A stretch of DNA of 64,000 nt. Origin: Brienomyrus brachyistius. Taxonomy: Eukaryota; Chordata; Actinopteri; Osteoglossiformes; Mormyridae. Both the position numbers and the translations under genes were made by a program. This document shows positions 32,548-46,157 of the stretch, in pieces. Every line of letters begins with the position of its first letter. Within the stretch, counting starts at the first letter, position 1. The notes below the pieces were generated by a model. The model saw only the letters and a list, made by a program, of their open reading frames with translations, was not told the origin of the DNA and made no database searches. The stretch spans positions 682,001 to 746,000 of the forward strand of contig NC_064552.1 of the NCBI RefSeq assembly GCF_023856365.1, read 5' to 3'.

Positions 32548-33464
32548 AAGTGGTGATATCAGACCTGTTTCAGTGAGGCCCTTATAATGTAAGAATGTCA
32601 TTAAAGGGATCATGTCAAGTTTGTGAAATGCAGTTTCTCAAGGTAAATATGAACAGTGCTGCACATTCAATACACCTCTCACCTTTCCACAGAATAAGCC
32701 CAGTGAGTTGGTGTCTTTGTTTCAGTTTGTAATGTGAGCTGCTGTCCTGCACGGTCACGCTGACACAAAGGTTCCCTGAGGTTTCCAGCAACAGAATTTA
32801 AGTGATGTTTAAAAAGCCAGCAGATGGAGGAACTGAGGATGTGTCCAAATCTCACAGGGCCAGACAGAGAGGCATGAATCCACACACACGGAGACAGACG
32901 TCAGAAAATTAGGTACAATGTCATGCCAAGGCATGACCACCATAAAATTTTAATCAATGAACTTATATTTAGACAATTTGAACAAATCCAATATAATTAA
33001 CAAAAACGGCCTCGTCCTTTTGGAGAAAAGCTGAAACGGTGAGACCATCACTGCCATCGTCTGGCTGTACAGGATACCAGGGACACACAAAGTTTTTTCA
33101 GGTGTCTGTAAACAACCGAGTACATTGTTAGTGAGAGAAACCTAAGTGTGACCTGAAACATGAGCGTTTACTGCAAAAAAAAAAGTACAGTTGTCCTGAC
33201 TAAACACTAGGTGGCACTATTTGTATAACGAAAATACATCTAGCAAATACAGTAAAGGCTACTAAAAGGGATGTTCAGTCTACAGCAACGAAGACTTGAA
33301 ATTAACTTGGCCAAAGTCCCACTTCCTTTAGCGGAGCTGTACTTTCCACCACCTGCCCATAAGCAGATAGAAACAGCGACAGATGTGACAACAGGAAGAG
33401 GGAAATGCCCCGAAGTGGCCGTGACCCAGAATGGTGAGCTTGCGCTGCCAGGAATACCAGGATG

Positions 33465-33712
33465 CACTCCGCTCCAAGCCGTGCCTCCAAGCCGTGCCTC
33501 AAAGCCATGCCTCAAAGCAGTGCCTCCAAGCCGTGCCTCAAAGCCGTGCCTCCAAGCAGTGCCTCCAAGCCGTGCCTCAGAGCCATGCCTCAAAGCAGTG
33601 CCTCCAAGCCGTGCCTCAAAGCCGTGCCTCCAAGCCGTGCCTCCAAGCAGTGCCTCCAAGCCGTGCCTCCAAGCAGTGCCTCCAAGCAGTGCCTCCAAGC
33701 CGTGCCTCTTTC
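33465..33712. repeat. 13-bp minisatellite, about 19 copies
   Basis: Units AAGCCGTGCCTCC or AAGCAGTGCCTCA in irregular order. Open frames are by-products. Confidence 0.9.
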
Positions 33713-34587
33713 TCAGCTTTGATGGGAATCTCTGCTCCCTGTCCTTTGGGGTTGGAATAATGTACAGATTATGTACTGGGGCTATCTTTGGAAACTGAAA
33801 ACTTTGCTATCCCCTCTTCTGAAACTGCCAGAAAAAAAAAAAACTTTTGCTGATTTAATCACTAAGCTAATAATGACCTGCGCTAAATGCAGTCCCTCAG
33901 CAAATCTGTGCAGATGTGATGGTATCCATGTTAGTGCCTGTTTGGCATGGCTTGGCCTGTTTTAGCACATTTGCACATTGTTAAAGTCACTCGGGGATGC
34001 AGCGGACCCACTCCAAGCTGTGTTCTACAACCTTCCTCTTCTATGAAGTCATGACTCCAGAAGCTTCTCTGTGGGCTCAGAATCTGCTAAATCCCATCCG
34101 TGGTTGATTCATGCATTTTTCTTTTCAAATGTAAAACAATGATGCGTCCCGCTAAACAAAAAAGCTGAACAAAGCAGAGAGTCTGCATGCACCATGGTCA
34201 CATTCAGAGCCCTGTCTGTGTGGGAGCGGGCGGGTGGTTCATATGCTAATAAGCTGGTGCCTAATTGGCCAGACAAATGTATGTGTGCACGTCAGCTAAC
34301 TGTTCAAACCTGCCAGGAAGCCGCTGTGACCTTTCGCCGTGTCAGCTTGGTGACCTGAGATATGTCATGCGGTTTCTGCAGTGCCACTCACGCCTCTTTT
34401 TCACTTCTTGTTCCAGCTGCAGCTGACTAGGTCACTGCGGCTGCCCCTTCACCTCCATGTCTCCAACCGTACACCATCATCTGCCTCCATACATAAGCAA
34501 AAACCTTTTTTAGCTGAATATATTCCACAAAGTCACCTTGGAAGAGCTTATGCGACCCAGGCATGGAGCTTATGGCCGACAGCATAG

Positions 34588-34820
34588 AGCACAAAGCAAG
34601 GGGCAGCGGGTAAAGCACAGCACAAAGCAAGGGGCAGCGGGTAAAGCACAGCACAAAGCAAGGGGCAGCAGGTAAAGCACAGCACAAAGCAAGGGGCAGC
34701 GGGTAAAGCACAGCACAAAGCAAGGGGCAGCAGGTAAAGCACAGCACAAAGCAAGGGGCAGCAGGTAAAGCACAGCACAAAGCAGGGGGCAGCGGGTAAA
34801 GCACAGCACAAAGCAAGGGG
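34588..34820. repeat. 31-bp minisatellite, about 7 copies
   Basis: Units carry GCACAAAGCAAGGGGCAGC then GGGTAAAGCACA; G/A variants alternate. Confidence 0.9.
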
Positions 34821-36559
34821 ACTGAGCTACAGTAATTCTATTTTAATGTTTATATATTAAGTTTTATCACATGTAATGGTGAATATGTTCAATTCAATTT
34901 TAGTGCATTTTCACAATACATTATCTCAAAGCAAATCCTCCATGTATGTTATACATACAGACATAATACATATAAATACAAACACACACACTGCGCGATT
35001 GTTTTGTTTTCATTTTCTTTTTTGGAGCATCTGGGGGAGTAAACGACTATTAATTTAATTGTATAGACACTGCACATTTGAGAAGTAGCCGCTTTAATCT
35101 TGAACCTATGGCAGCGTTCTTAAAATCAGACATGTCTATCAGTGAGCTGTAATAGCGAGGAACTGGGATAATCCTGTTGCCCTTCATGGATGTATTACTT
35201 CTACTTTGACCTGAATTCCGTAGCGGCACGGTGCTGCGGCGGGCAGAGCCGCGCCTGGAATGCGGCCGAAGGGATTCCGTTAGCGAAGCGGCTTAGCCAA
35301 AGCTCCCGCTCAGCCAGGCACGCGGGACCGCTTCTCCATGTCACTTTTCATTTTAGAAGTGTACCTGCTCGCAAACACGAAAGAGGAGCTGGAGAAGTAG
35401 GCCTAGCTAACAAATGTCTTCCCTGATTCCTCCATTTACTCATGCGTGTTTTGGTTCCCAGCCCATCTAATGATACGATTCTGGATTGCAAACTATGGTT
35501 ATCTGGCTGGAGTGAGATTTTCAGTTCGAGATAAGTCTGCACACACATGCACACGCATTTACACGTTTGTTACCGTTTTATTAGCTTGTAAATAGTCTGC
35601 AAACTACACCAGCGGTTTTGATGTAGCACATTTTAGGTTTATAGTGGGAATAATATACATTTGCCGTAAGATTTCTTGCGTGAGCGTCTGAAAGCGTGAT
35701 TGTTATGCCAAATGCGTCAGTTGGCATCGCCGCGAATCACACCAAAATCGGACGAATTATTGTTAAACTTGTCTTTTATACTTAAAGAATTGATCTAACT
35801 TTAATTGTTAAGAATCTACATATACAAGTGTTTCAAAATAGAAACTATGTGCGCTTGATCGTGATTAGTTACAAGCAAATTGCGGTTGTAACTAAAAGCT
35901 ATTCATCGATATACAACACAAGCATGTGTGTGTGTGCGCGCGCGCACACATACGAGTGAGTGAGTGTGAGAGATTGATTGCGCATGTGCCTGCATGTGTA
36001 TTTTGATACTTTCTAGTCGTTTTGGGCAAAACCTAAACTTGTCATTATAAAACAGCGAAAAATAGAGTCAAGTTATGTGAGTCACGTTTTAAAAGAGCCC
36101 GCGTACAAAACGAAAGCTGTTATTTGAGAGGCAGCTGAGCTTCGAGATGTTTAACAGTAAGCAAACCCACTTCCACAGCCCGCCGTAAACTGTAGTTATT
36201 TAGCATACAAGTTTGCTTCCGTTTTGTTTTGTTTGTTACTGGTCTATACTCAAAGAAATAAAAGTTTTTACTGTGAAGATCGTGGACTGGCAGCGCCCGG
36301 ACGTGCATTTGGACCCAGGTACGATGGATCACAACAGCACCGATAATGTTTAACGTGCTACACACGTGTTTATAAATGATACTGTCACAATGTCACACAC
36401 GTTTTAAAACGGTAATGTTACAATGTCACACATGTTTTAATGATAATGATACAATGTATTAAAATGTTACGAGCAGGGCAGTTACCATCTCCGCGTTACA
36501 CGCATGTTAAACGTATAATATCACAGATAGGGCAGCGATCATATCCACTTTATTTTACA

Positions 36560-37110
36560 CGTTGAAATGCCAGCTGCGATCGGCTGTTCTCCGCCTTACA
36601 GCACTTAGGGGCGGCCAGCGGACGTAGCACCCGCGGGAATGAGAGCTGAAAGCCGGCCGATAAGATGAATCCTCGGCGGTTGTGTTTGAGAAGCAAACCG
36701 CCGCGACATGGTCGTCGTACATCTTTGAGGGAACTCTAAGCAACGGGGGACCCAGGTAACGCCACTCGATGTGGCCCCGCTTTTTGCTCAGGCGTGCGGC
36801 AGCCAGTCCCCGCCGCTGCCGGTCCTGGCGGGGGTGGGGTGCGGCTGATGTCAGCCGGGCATGGGTGGGGGGATCTCCGTGGGCCGGACCTCCCTGGACG
36901 GCTAAAGTGGCTGCCGTAGCGAGCGTAAGCGATCACGACGGGGCGTCGGAGGCTGAGACGCCCGGAGAGAAGCGGTTCGGTCCGGAAGGGTCCGATCGGC
37001 TGGGCGAGGTGCAGACGGAGTGTGTGTGCGGGTCTGGTCCGGATTATGCGGAGCCCGAAAGGCTGAAACTCAGAAACACTGTAACTGATCACGAAACTGC
37101 ATGAGTCACC
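36560..37110 (+). promoter_or_regulatory. CpG-rich segment, candidate DNMBP promoter and non-coding exon
   Basis: Dense in CpG, with a donor-like CCCAG/GTAACG at 36751-36760. DNMBP coding exon 1 begins with an acceptor, so an upstream non-coding exon is required, and this is one of two CpG clusters in the spacer (the other is 35210-35340). Inferred from position. Confidence 0.35.
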
Positions 37111-39714
37111 GAGGAATGACGGCGTAAGACGGGAGATTGTTTTACTTATGCTTTTGCTTAACTTATGCCTGTTTACTCAGTGTCTGCATATAATTCGTTG
37201 GTGTCTTCCTGCGTAATACTCAGTGTGTCTGCTTGTAGTATACTCCAGGGTCTGTGTGTCTATATAATACTCGGTGCCTGTCTGTGTAATAGTGTATTTG
37301 CTGCTGCTTTACCTCTATTTTACTTTTATTTACTGAGGCTGGTTGCGATAGTCCGTTTTACACAACGCCCCTGGCATCACTCCCGCATCACCTGTAGGTC
37401 CATCTGCTGCCAGCTGTTAGCATGCAGTGCTCTGGTAGTCTGAAAGCCAACAGGCTGTTGGGTGTTTGAGCCGCTTGTCATTCCTGGTCCTGGTCCGTGG
37501 GACAGTCTGTGTGATGGCAGTCTGGACAGTCTGTTATTTCAGTGTGCCGATCTGTTTCAGCTGGTAGAATGAACTGCCTGTGTGATTTTGTAAATAACAA
37601 ACAATGTTTAAAAAAAGAAAGATACATTTAACTCTTAATAGTATAGCTTTGATCAGTGACCTGACGACTGTCTTATAGCTGTTCAGTACTTGCGCGTGGT
37701 TAAGTCGCTCTGTCAGGATTCCGCAGGCTAATGGTCAGCTGGGAGCCCGTGATGTCAGAGCTGCCTGTCACAGTTGCTCTCTGTAAGCTGAAGCCTCATG
37801 CTGTGTCCATGCCCTGTCAGGGACTCCACATCGGGCTCGAGTGCAATGTGCGGGGCTGCGCTGCCTCAGTGGGCACTCAGCCAGGCTCCAGAAGGCCCCG
37901 GAAAGCCCTGCTTACTGGCAGTTTGCTCAGCAGTGATGTTATGGCACGTCACGCTGCTCACGTGCTCAGCGTACTTCAGCTATTTACTTGTGGCTGTGCC
38001 AGCCAAACCACTGTGGTGCCGCGAACACAAAGGCTGCCCTTCAGGCCTGCCGGGACCCACGCGGCCTCCTCACCCACGTTTGCCCAGGACACAAGGGCGC
38101 TCTGTACGCCTCCCAGCCGTCGCCGCTCTGCGGGGGGAGTGCGTTTCCCATGAATGGCGATGTCTGGGGCAGCATGGCTGGAGCAAAGCGGGGGTAGGTA
38201 GGGGGTAAATAATTCAGTGCCTGGTGTCAGTGTGTGGTGATATTTGAAGCGCACGGCTCCCTGAACTGGGGTGGTGCTTGCCTGTGTGGGTCAGCACTTG
38301 GGAGGCCTTACAGTGACAACTGGGAGGTCCCTGGGTCAAATCCTGTCTCTTGCAGAGTGACGTCACGCTTGGGCCCTCGAGGGACGTCAGGGGTGTCATG
38401 GGCCATCATGAGCCATCCCCAGATGTTTCTATCACTCTCAGGCTGTGACGATGTCCTGTCACTTTGCCTTCTCGTGAGATCAGCCCCTGGACCCTGAACG
38501 AGCTGGAAGGGAGTAGAGTTCTTACCACCTGATTCTGCTTTATTTCATGCAGCTGTAGAGATGTTTCTGGAACTTGCTATGGTCTGGTGGGTGTGTTTGC
38601 TTCAGCGAGCATTGCTTGTCTTCCCCTGCGCTTGCTGAGAAATTTGCAAACCTCCCTCTGTGGGATTTAAAATGTTTTAAGATGGAATGTTCCGGACCAA
38701 CATGACCACGTGTGTTTTGTTAAGATTCGCCATGGCAACTTGATGTCATCGGGCGGCTGGCCTGGGGGAGGGTCCCGGCCACCCTTCGACCTCTGGGGGT
38801 GGGGGGCATTTTGCCATGTGACTCACAGTGTTCCCATTGCATGCTAACAAGCTAATGTGATACAGACGTGGTTTTTGTGTTTGTGTGTGAGCTGCGTTTC
38901 TCTCTCCTGATGGGGGTGTATCATTATCTGGGCAGGAACAGCACATTTCCAGGGGTGGGGGGTTGGAGGGGGGCTCATCTCAGCCTGGGGGCTGTAGCTA
39001 TGTTGAGTGATGGTCCTGTCTGACCATACTGTTTCTGGGTTGCCAGGTACTGTACTGCTTCCTGTGGTTGCCAGATATCTGCCTTGGGACACAGATTTAT
39101 AATATCTGGCCATATGATGATGATGATGATGATGTAAATGTGCCCCCTGGGGGTGCCGAGGCCAGTGCTCAGGGGCAGAAAAATAACAGCAAAGCAGCAC
39201 TGACAGCACGGCTGTGTAGAACCTTCCAGAGGATTTGCAGGCAGACTGTCAACTGGTCTGGTTACACTCGTGCTTTGGCTTCTCGAAACTGCTCCCCATC
39301 CCCCTGATAACCCCCCATGTCTGTGCACACAGACCACCCCCCCAAACATAGATATATACATTCGCAAAAGCTGCACACATGCTGGTTGCAGCCAGTGGGT
39401 TAATGTGCATCTGCCTGTGTGGCCCTGTGGCTTGTGATCATTATGGGCTGTATTGTGCTGTGCAGTGCCGTGCCTGGGGTGCAGTGCCGTGCCTGGGGTG
39501 CAGTGCCACACGCTGGCCGCTCATGACCTGTCACCGCGGTGCGTGCGTGCCTTCTGCAGTGCATCCCATGTGCAGTGTGGCCCTGGTCATTCAGTCTGAA
39601 GTACTAACTGTAGCAGAGAGCAGGAAGTACTCGTTACCCTGTTGTGAAAACTGGCACCCGTTAGTCATAGCCATATCACCTGATCCTATGGGGGCGGATC
39701 AAGCCCATGCCTAC

Positions 39715-39732
39715 CCCCCCCCCCCCCCCCCC
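39715..39732. repeat. Poly(C) tract
   Basis: Eighteen consecutive C. Confidence 0.9.
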
Positions 39733-39897
39733 GAAAGCTTGGTCCTGATGCTTGGCCCCCCGTTTCGGGTTTGCACCCCCATATACTTGCCTTCCGTGCC
39801 CCAGACATGCTGCACAGCTCCTGTTTGTTTGCTTCTGTCTCCCTCCCAGCTCACATTTCGGGGTGAAGGAATTTGTCAGCGGTATCTCCTGGGGGCA

Positions 39898-39945
<48 letters not shown>

Positions 39946-40040
39946 CTAATACACATACACACACACACACACACGCTAATACAGACAGACACACAAACAC
40001 ATTCACAATCATAGACACACACACAATCACAGATGCGCGT

Positions 40041-40081
<41 letters not shown>

Positions 40082-40370
40082 CTAATACACATACAGACAC
40101 ACACACACGCTAATACAGACAGACACACAAACACATTCACAATCATAGACACACACACAATCACAGATGCGCGTGCACACACACACACACACATACACAC
40201 ACACACATATACAGACAGACACACATACACACACACATATACAGACAGACACACACACACACATATACAGACAGACACATACATACAGACAGACACACAC
40301 ACACACACATATACAGACAGACACACACACATATATACACACACACACACACATACAGACAGACCACTCT
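39898..40370. repeat. Compound (CA)n array with CAGA interruptions
   Basis: (CA)n blocks separated by GCTAATAC, AGACAG and TATACAG words. The block from about 39953 to 40057 recurs from about 40086 as a near-direct duplicate of about 130 bases. Confidence 0.93.
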
Positions 40371-40497
40371 GCTGTAGGGACACACTGATTGGCGGCAGAT
40401 GGCTTCTGTTTCTCTTGCTTTCCATCTGACGCCTGCTGTCCCTGTTGGCCTCTGAGAAGGTTATTCTTGTTTTTCTTTAAGGACGAGGGTTCAGCTG

Positions 40498-40557
40498 TTT
40501 GTGTGTGTGTTTGTGTGTATTTGTGTGTGTGTGTGTGTGTGTGCGTGCGTGCGTGCG
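40498..40557. repeat. (TG)n/(GCGT)n microsatellite
   Basis: Interrupted TG run ending in GCGTGCGTGCGTGCG. Confidence 0.9.
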
Positions 40558-40568
40558 CTTGTGTCTGT

Positions 40569-40874
40569 TCTCCCTTCTTGGAACTGTGACACCTAAGCTT
40601 CTCAGGAATGAAGTTTACGCCACACTGACAAGGCTAGTGTTCAGCCAGCACAACTAGTGGGCAGAATGTGGTACTGCAGCATGTGCCAATTTCCTCCCAT
40701 GCTTGATCCTGTTTGGAGTCTGACTGGATGAGCCTCTTCTCAGAGCTGAGAGCTCAGGTTGCACCTCTGTAGGTTGCGCACAAGCTGGAGTGAATCTGTG
40801 CTAGAGGACAGAGGCCAGCTTTGTGTTGGTGAAGGAGCAGGTCCTCTCAGACTACATAAGTTGTTATTTAATCT
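40569..40874. mobile_element. Dispersed repeat, copy 2, just upstream of DNMBP exon 1
   Basis: Inverted copy of 20143-20433. It ends about 70 bases before the acceptor of the first DNMBP coding exon, so it lies close to the branch-point region. A roughly 25-base segment near 40612-40640 is absent from copy 1. Confidence 0.75.
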
Positions 40875-40957
40875 CAGCACTGTGCATGTATGGATCCTGA
40901 CCCGCCTCTCCCCGATTGTCTCCCGCTACCCCCTTCCTCCCCAGTAGCTTCTGAGTG

Positions 40958-41102
40958 ATGGAGCTGGGCTCTGTGGTCCGGGCCATCTTCGATTTCCGCC
41001 CCAGCGTGTCAGAGGAGCTGCCCCTCTTTGCTGGCGATGTCATTGAGGTGCTCAGTGTGGTGGATGACTTCTGGTTGCTCGGCAACAAGGATGGCGTCAC
41101 AG
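40958..41102 (+). CDS. DNMBP: DNMBP coding exon 1 (SH3-1, first half)
   Basis: ATG at 40958 lies 13 bases after the acceptor CCCCAG, so a non-coding exon precedes it. Encodes [20 protein letters not shown] and [13 protein letters not shown], close to human Tuba. Ends phase 1 at CACAG/GTGGGT. Confidence 0.94.
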
Positions 41103-44100
41103 GTGGGTGGCACTGTTGCCCTGGGGTCTGCAGCACGCGTTCGAGTCTGAGCGCGCAGCCGGTCTGGCTTGGGGAATCCTGGAGCCCTACAAGCTGTGTT
41201 CCTCCGCCTCCCAGAATGGATGCAGACTCGCTCCCCAGTCAGGCCCAAACAAGCGCACATTTCTCATCCCTGAGTCATGTGGCATTTCCCCATTTCCGGG
41301 TCGGCCCAGACCTTATTTATCAAGGAGAACTTGATGTTCCTGAATCTGGAGTGAAACAGCAGAATGTCCCATAAACTATGCCGCCTGCAGTCGTTACCCC
41401 GGAACCCTCGTCTGCTTCTGCTTCTTTCTCTTCTGAATGCTCCCCTTCGTCCCCAGTTCCTCTCCATCACCACTTGCCCCCGTTTCTCCTGCACGCTTCC
41501 TGCTCCTCCCTTGTTATTCCCCTGCTCCCCCTTCAGCTCCTCATCCCATCTCTCCTGCATGCTCCTCATTCCTCCCCTGCTCACCCCATCAGTTCCTGCC
41601 CCTATCTCTCCTGCATGCTCCTGTTCCTCCCCCGCTCCCCTCATCAGTTCCTGCCCCTATCTCTCCTGCATGCTCCTGTTCCTCCCCCGCTCCCCTCATC
41701 AGCACCTGCCCCTCTCTCCTGTGTTGTACCTTTTCTTCCTCTGCTCCCTCCACAGTCAGCTCCTGCCCCCATCTTTATTGCATGTTCTTGTCCCTCCCCT
41801 GCTCCCTCTGACAGAGGCTCTGTGTTCCTTCTCCCCATACAGGCCAGTTTCCCAGCACATTTGTGGAGGCTGTTCTCATCCCTAGCACCCGGCCAGGAGA
41901 CCAGCTCTACGTCTGCATCAGTGACTTCAGTGCAGCATCGCCGGAGAACCTGTCTCTTAAGCGAGGTGGGTGGTGGCGGGCACTGGGCACTGGGCAGCGG
42001 GCACTGGGTGGCTTGCGCTGGGCAGTGGGCGGTGGGTGGCGGGCACTGGGCAGCGGGCGGTGGGTGGCAGGGGCTGGGCGGCGTGCTCTGGGCGGCGTGG
42101 GCTGGGCGGCGTGCGCTGGGCGACGTGCGCTGGGCACTGGGCGGTGGGCGGCGTGCTCTGGGTGGCGTGCTCTGGGCGGCGTGGGCTGGGCGGCGTGGGC
42201 TGGGCACTGGGCAGCGGGCACTGGCCGGTGGGCACTGGGCAGCGGGCACTGGGCGGGGGGTGGCGTGCGCTGGGCGGCGGGCGCTGGGTGGTTCACTGAC
42301 AGACTGTCAGGTTCATACAGGCATGTGACTGACTGGGCGGAGCTCACCAGTGCCACAGCATACCGCTTCCTCTGACTGGGAGAGATGCTGTCTTGGCTGC
42401 AGCTCAAGCAAGACTCTGCTGAAGCAAAGTGTAGCCATGACCAAGGTGTCCTCATCTGGGGTGCTGGTTCCCACCATCATCTTACCATGTTCAGGATCTT
42501 CTGTGCCAACTGTCGTCATCTTGGCCTTCTTACTGGCATTTGGAGGCTTAATTCCATGTGCCCTGGGCACCGTGGTCAGACTGGGTCACCAGCCTTTTGC
42601 AGAGAGACGTCACATTGGCCCGTTACAGCCGGACCATGGTCAGGGCTCGTCCTTGCTGTCTGTTGGCTGCCTTGCACTTTCACACAGTCGCCTCTGGGTG
42701 GTATCATTTCACTGCATTGTGCACGTCTAGTTTTTACTCTGTTGTGTCATTAATTGCCGAATATAATTAGCATGTTTTTGGGAAATACGTGGCTGAGATA
42801 ATAAGCGCCTTCAAGCAGGCTTTTCTGCTCTGTGAATATGTGCCCAGGAGGCGTTAGACTGAGCCCTCCCTCAAAAACACAGCTTTTGTTATCTTGTGGT
42901 TCGCGGCCCCACCGGGCTGAGCCCTGCCTGCCTCATTGCTTACTTCACCCCCCCCTTCCCCATGTCTGTAGGTGATGTGGTGGTGGCTGAGGGCAGTGTG
43001 GATGGCTCCTGCATGCGGGGCCACAGCAGCTGGGGGGCATATGGCCTCTTCCCACGGTCTTGCGTGACGCGGCTGCGCCTCTCCCGCCGCTGCCGTGAGC
43101 TGTCCCAACGTGCTGCTGCCGCTGCCGAGCTGCCCCCCCACGCCCTGGGCCGAGCCCGTGCCCTCATGGGTCTGTCCGCCCAGCTTGACGAGGAGCTTGA
43201 CTTCTGTGAGGGTGACCTCATCACCATCGTGGGCGTGCCTGAACCAGGCTGGCTGCGGGGGGAGCTGGACGGGCGCAGCGGCATCTTCCCTGAGGGCTTC
43301 GTGGAGCTGCTGGCTCCCCTGCGTGGCGGAGGAGACACCCAGGCCGTCGCCCGCTACAGGGAGGAGGACGAGGAGGAGGGGCAGCAGGATGAGGAACGTG
43401 AGGTGGGCTTGGGTGAGGCAGAGGTCCCAGCCGGTGGGGGTGAGGCTGCCAGCCTGCATGGCGTGGCGCTGTATGACTTCCGCGCCCTGGAATGCGACGA
43501 GCTGGACTTTGACGTGGGCGACCGCATCCTGGTGCTGCGGACGCTGGAGGATGGCTGGCTGGAGGGTGAGCTACATGGGCGGCGTGGCATCTTCCCACAC
43601 CGATTCATCCGGCTAGAGGAGCCACTGTGCCGCACTGGCCAATCGGGTTTGAGAGGGGCGGAGCCTCGAGAATCCCTGGCGAGCAGCCTGGCTAGAAGGG
43701 ACACAGATGCAGATGGGGGCCACCATGCAGCCAAGCAGGAGGCTGGGCAGCAGAATCAGGAGTACAGTCCAGCCTGGGGGGGGCAGACTGACTACACCAT
43801 CTGGGACCTCGACTACTTTGAGCAGGAGATGGAGCGCAGTGGCAGCATTGGCGGGGGGGCGCACGCCATTGCACCACTCTCGCAGATGGGGGCTGGCCAC
43901 AGCGCAGCGGCCAAACCAGGCCTGCCACCCCGGCCCAGCCTGCCCCTTTTGCTGCAGCGCCGGGTGCATGGTGCCGAACCCCAGGGATCACCTACGCCTG
44001 CTGCCGGCAGCCTGACTCTCCTCTCAGGTCGCCATGATGACTGGCTCCACGGAGACGGTCCGGCGGTTGGAGAGCGTCCCACTGACAGACGGGTGTCAGG

Positions 44101-46070
44101 CTGCTTGACTGCAGCGGGCCAGCAGGAGGAGCACAAACGCAGGAAGTTGTTCCGGCATTCCAGTGCCGCCGAGGTGGACCTGCTGCCGCCAGAGAGAACG
44201 TTCCGGAACGGCCTGCCAGGCCCCTCCTTTCTGGACGGGCTCAGTGCCTCTGCCACTGACCTGGACTCCCAGCTCTCCCAGCAGCTGGCCGAGTTTGAGC
44301 TGAGTGTCCCCGGGCCCCAGGGGCCGGGGACAGGGCACAGAGTCTCCCGCCATTACTCCATCCTGGACTACAGCAGTGAAGGTGACATCATCAGAGGCTC
44401 TGCCCACTCCCCTCTGACCCTCAAGCCCAAGACCTGTGCCTTACCCTCCTCCACCTCTCGCCCTTCATCCCTAGAGAGGCAAAAGGCCCTCAGGCCCCCG
44501 CCTCCCCGGCCCCGGGTCCTCAGGGGCCCACAGGGGTCCCCGCCCCCTGTGGAGCAGCAGCGCAGATCCACCCCCGCCCCACTGAAGCCGGCCCGGCCTG
44601 CCCCTCGGCCGCCCCAGCGCTGCACCCGCAGCAGTGCAGTGAGCCGAGCCCCGCCAGAGGAGGATGACGTAGAAGCAGAGAAGCCCTCTCAGGAGAAGCA
44701 GTGTGAGCAGGAGCAGGTGGCCATTCTGCTGCGCCTCCAGGAGGTGGAGCAGGACCTGGAGATGTACAGGCAAACGGCCGAAGAGCTGCGGAGCATGCTG
44801 GAGCGGGAGGAGGACCAGGGAGCACGGCAGCAGGCCTTGGAGAGCCTGGACCTGTGCGCCTACAGCATCGACACACTGAGCCTGGAGCAGCAACAGCTGC
44901 AAGGTAAGAACCGCCTCCCATCACCAGCACTGTTCCCAGATCAGTGAGTTCATGGCCCCTTAGCCGCGTGTGTGGACATTAGCTATCCCGACACTGTGGC
45001 CTGGTTCAGGGGCAGTGTGCAGGATTCTGTGCAGGATCCCTTTGCTGAAACAGTGCACTTCCTGTCTAGTGTGTCTGCTAGCTGCATGTGGCCTGTCTGC
45101 CAGCAGGGGGCAGCAGACACTAAAGTAACAGTAAGCCGGCGTCTGACACTTAAATAGTGTGACTGTGTAATACTCTTTGCAGTGCTTTGCAGGGCTGTGT
45201 TTTGGTACTTTCCGGGGAGTGATATGAAGCAATTCTTAAGTTAATGGCTTTTCCAGAAAATAATACCACTGAGTTTGACAGCCCACCGCATAAGAGAAAG
45301 AGCCAATGTTTTATAAACACCTACCAATAGGAGCTTAGACAGTCAGGGTGTTGATTATTGGGCACCAATAGGAGCTCAGAGAGCCAGAGCGTTGATTTAA
45401 TGGGCACCAATAGGAGCTCAGAGGTCCAGGGAGTTAATTAATGGGCACCAATAGGAGCTCAGAGAGACAGGGTGTTGATTAATGGGCACCAATAGGAACT
45501 CAGAGAGACAGGGTGTTGATTAATGGGCACCAATAGGAGCTCAGAGAGACAGGGTGTTTATTTCCATAGGAGCTCTGTGTTGCTGTCCACCTGTATCCAT
45601 GCCTGTGCCTCTCTGTCCGCCTGCCCACTGCCGGTACCCAGCCTGAGGGTGCTGACCCAGGGCTCTGTGTCTTGTCTGTGTCCCTGATGCCAGCCTGTCA
45701 CATTTTACAGTGCAGCAGACACACTCACTCACAGACATGCAGAGATACACCCTTACACACACGCAGCACGACCCAGCCGGGAATGACACGCAGAGGTCCT
45801 GCAGCCCATCACAGAACTACACATAGAATGCATCTGCGGGCCGTGTGGAGGGCAGCCCAGTGTGTAGATTGTTCCGGATGGATAATGAGCCTCCATTCAC
45901 AAGGTCCCTCTGGGTTTGAAGTCAAAAGAAGTGCTGCCTTTTCACTTGTGCCCCCCCCCCCCCCCCCACGCCCAGCTGTAGGGTCAGTGGTGGTGTGAGT
46001 CCTATCTGCACCGAAGAACGCCCAAAACCACACAGAAGAAAGCAGTGTGGGGTGGGGGGTGTTTGTACAG

Positions 46071-46157
<87 letters not shown>

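Larger units (their letters stand above)
32566..40568. other. CPN1-DNMBP spacer and probable DNMBP 5' intron
   Basis: No coding exon recognised. Contains minisatellites at 33465 and 34588, CpG-rich clusters at 35210-35340 and 36560-37110, a poly(C) tract at 39715-39732 and a compound (CA)n block at 39898-40370. Confidence 0.5.

Noticed and set aside
38270..38365. tRNA-like box B word GGGTCAAATCC
   Set aside because: No matching box A at proper distance and no cloverleaf could be drawn; at most an old SINE remnant.
41378..42455. ORFs up to 316 codons on both strands
   Set aside because: They read through DNMBP introns 1 and 2, G-rich and pyrimidine-rich repeats, and exon 2 in the wrong frame.
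42896..42971. Upstream extension of the large DNMBP exon to an earlier ATG
   Set aside because: The acceptor CTGTAG at 42971 and the phase from exon 2 place the exon start at 42972; upstream codons do not align with Tuba.
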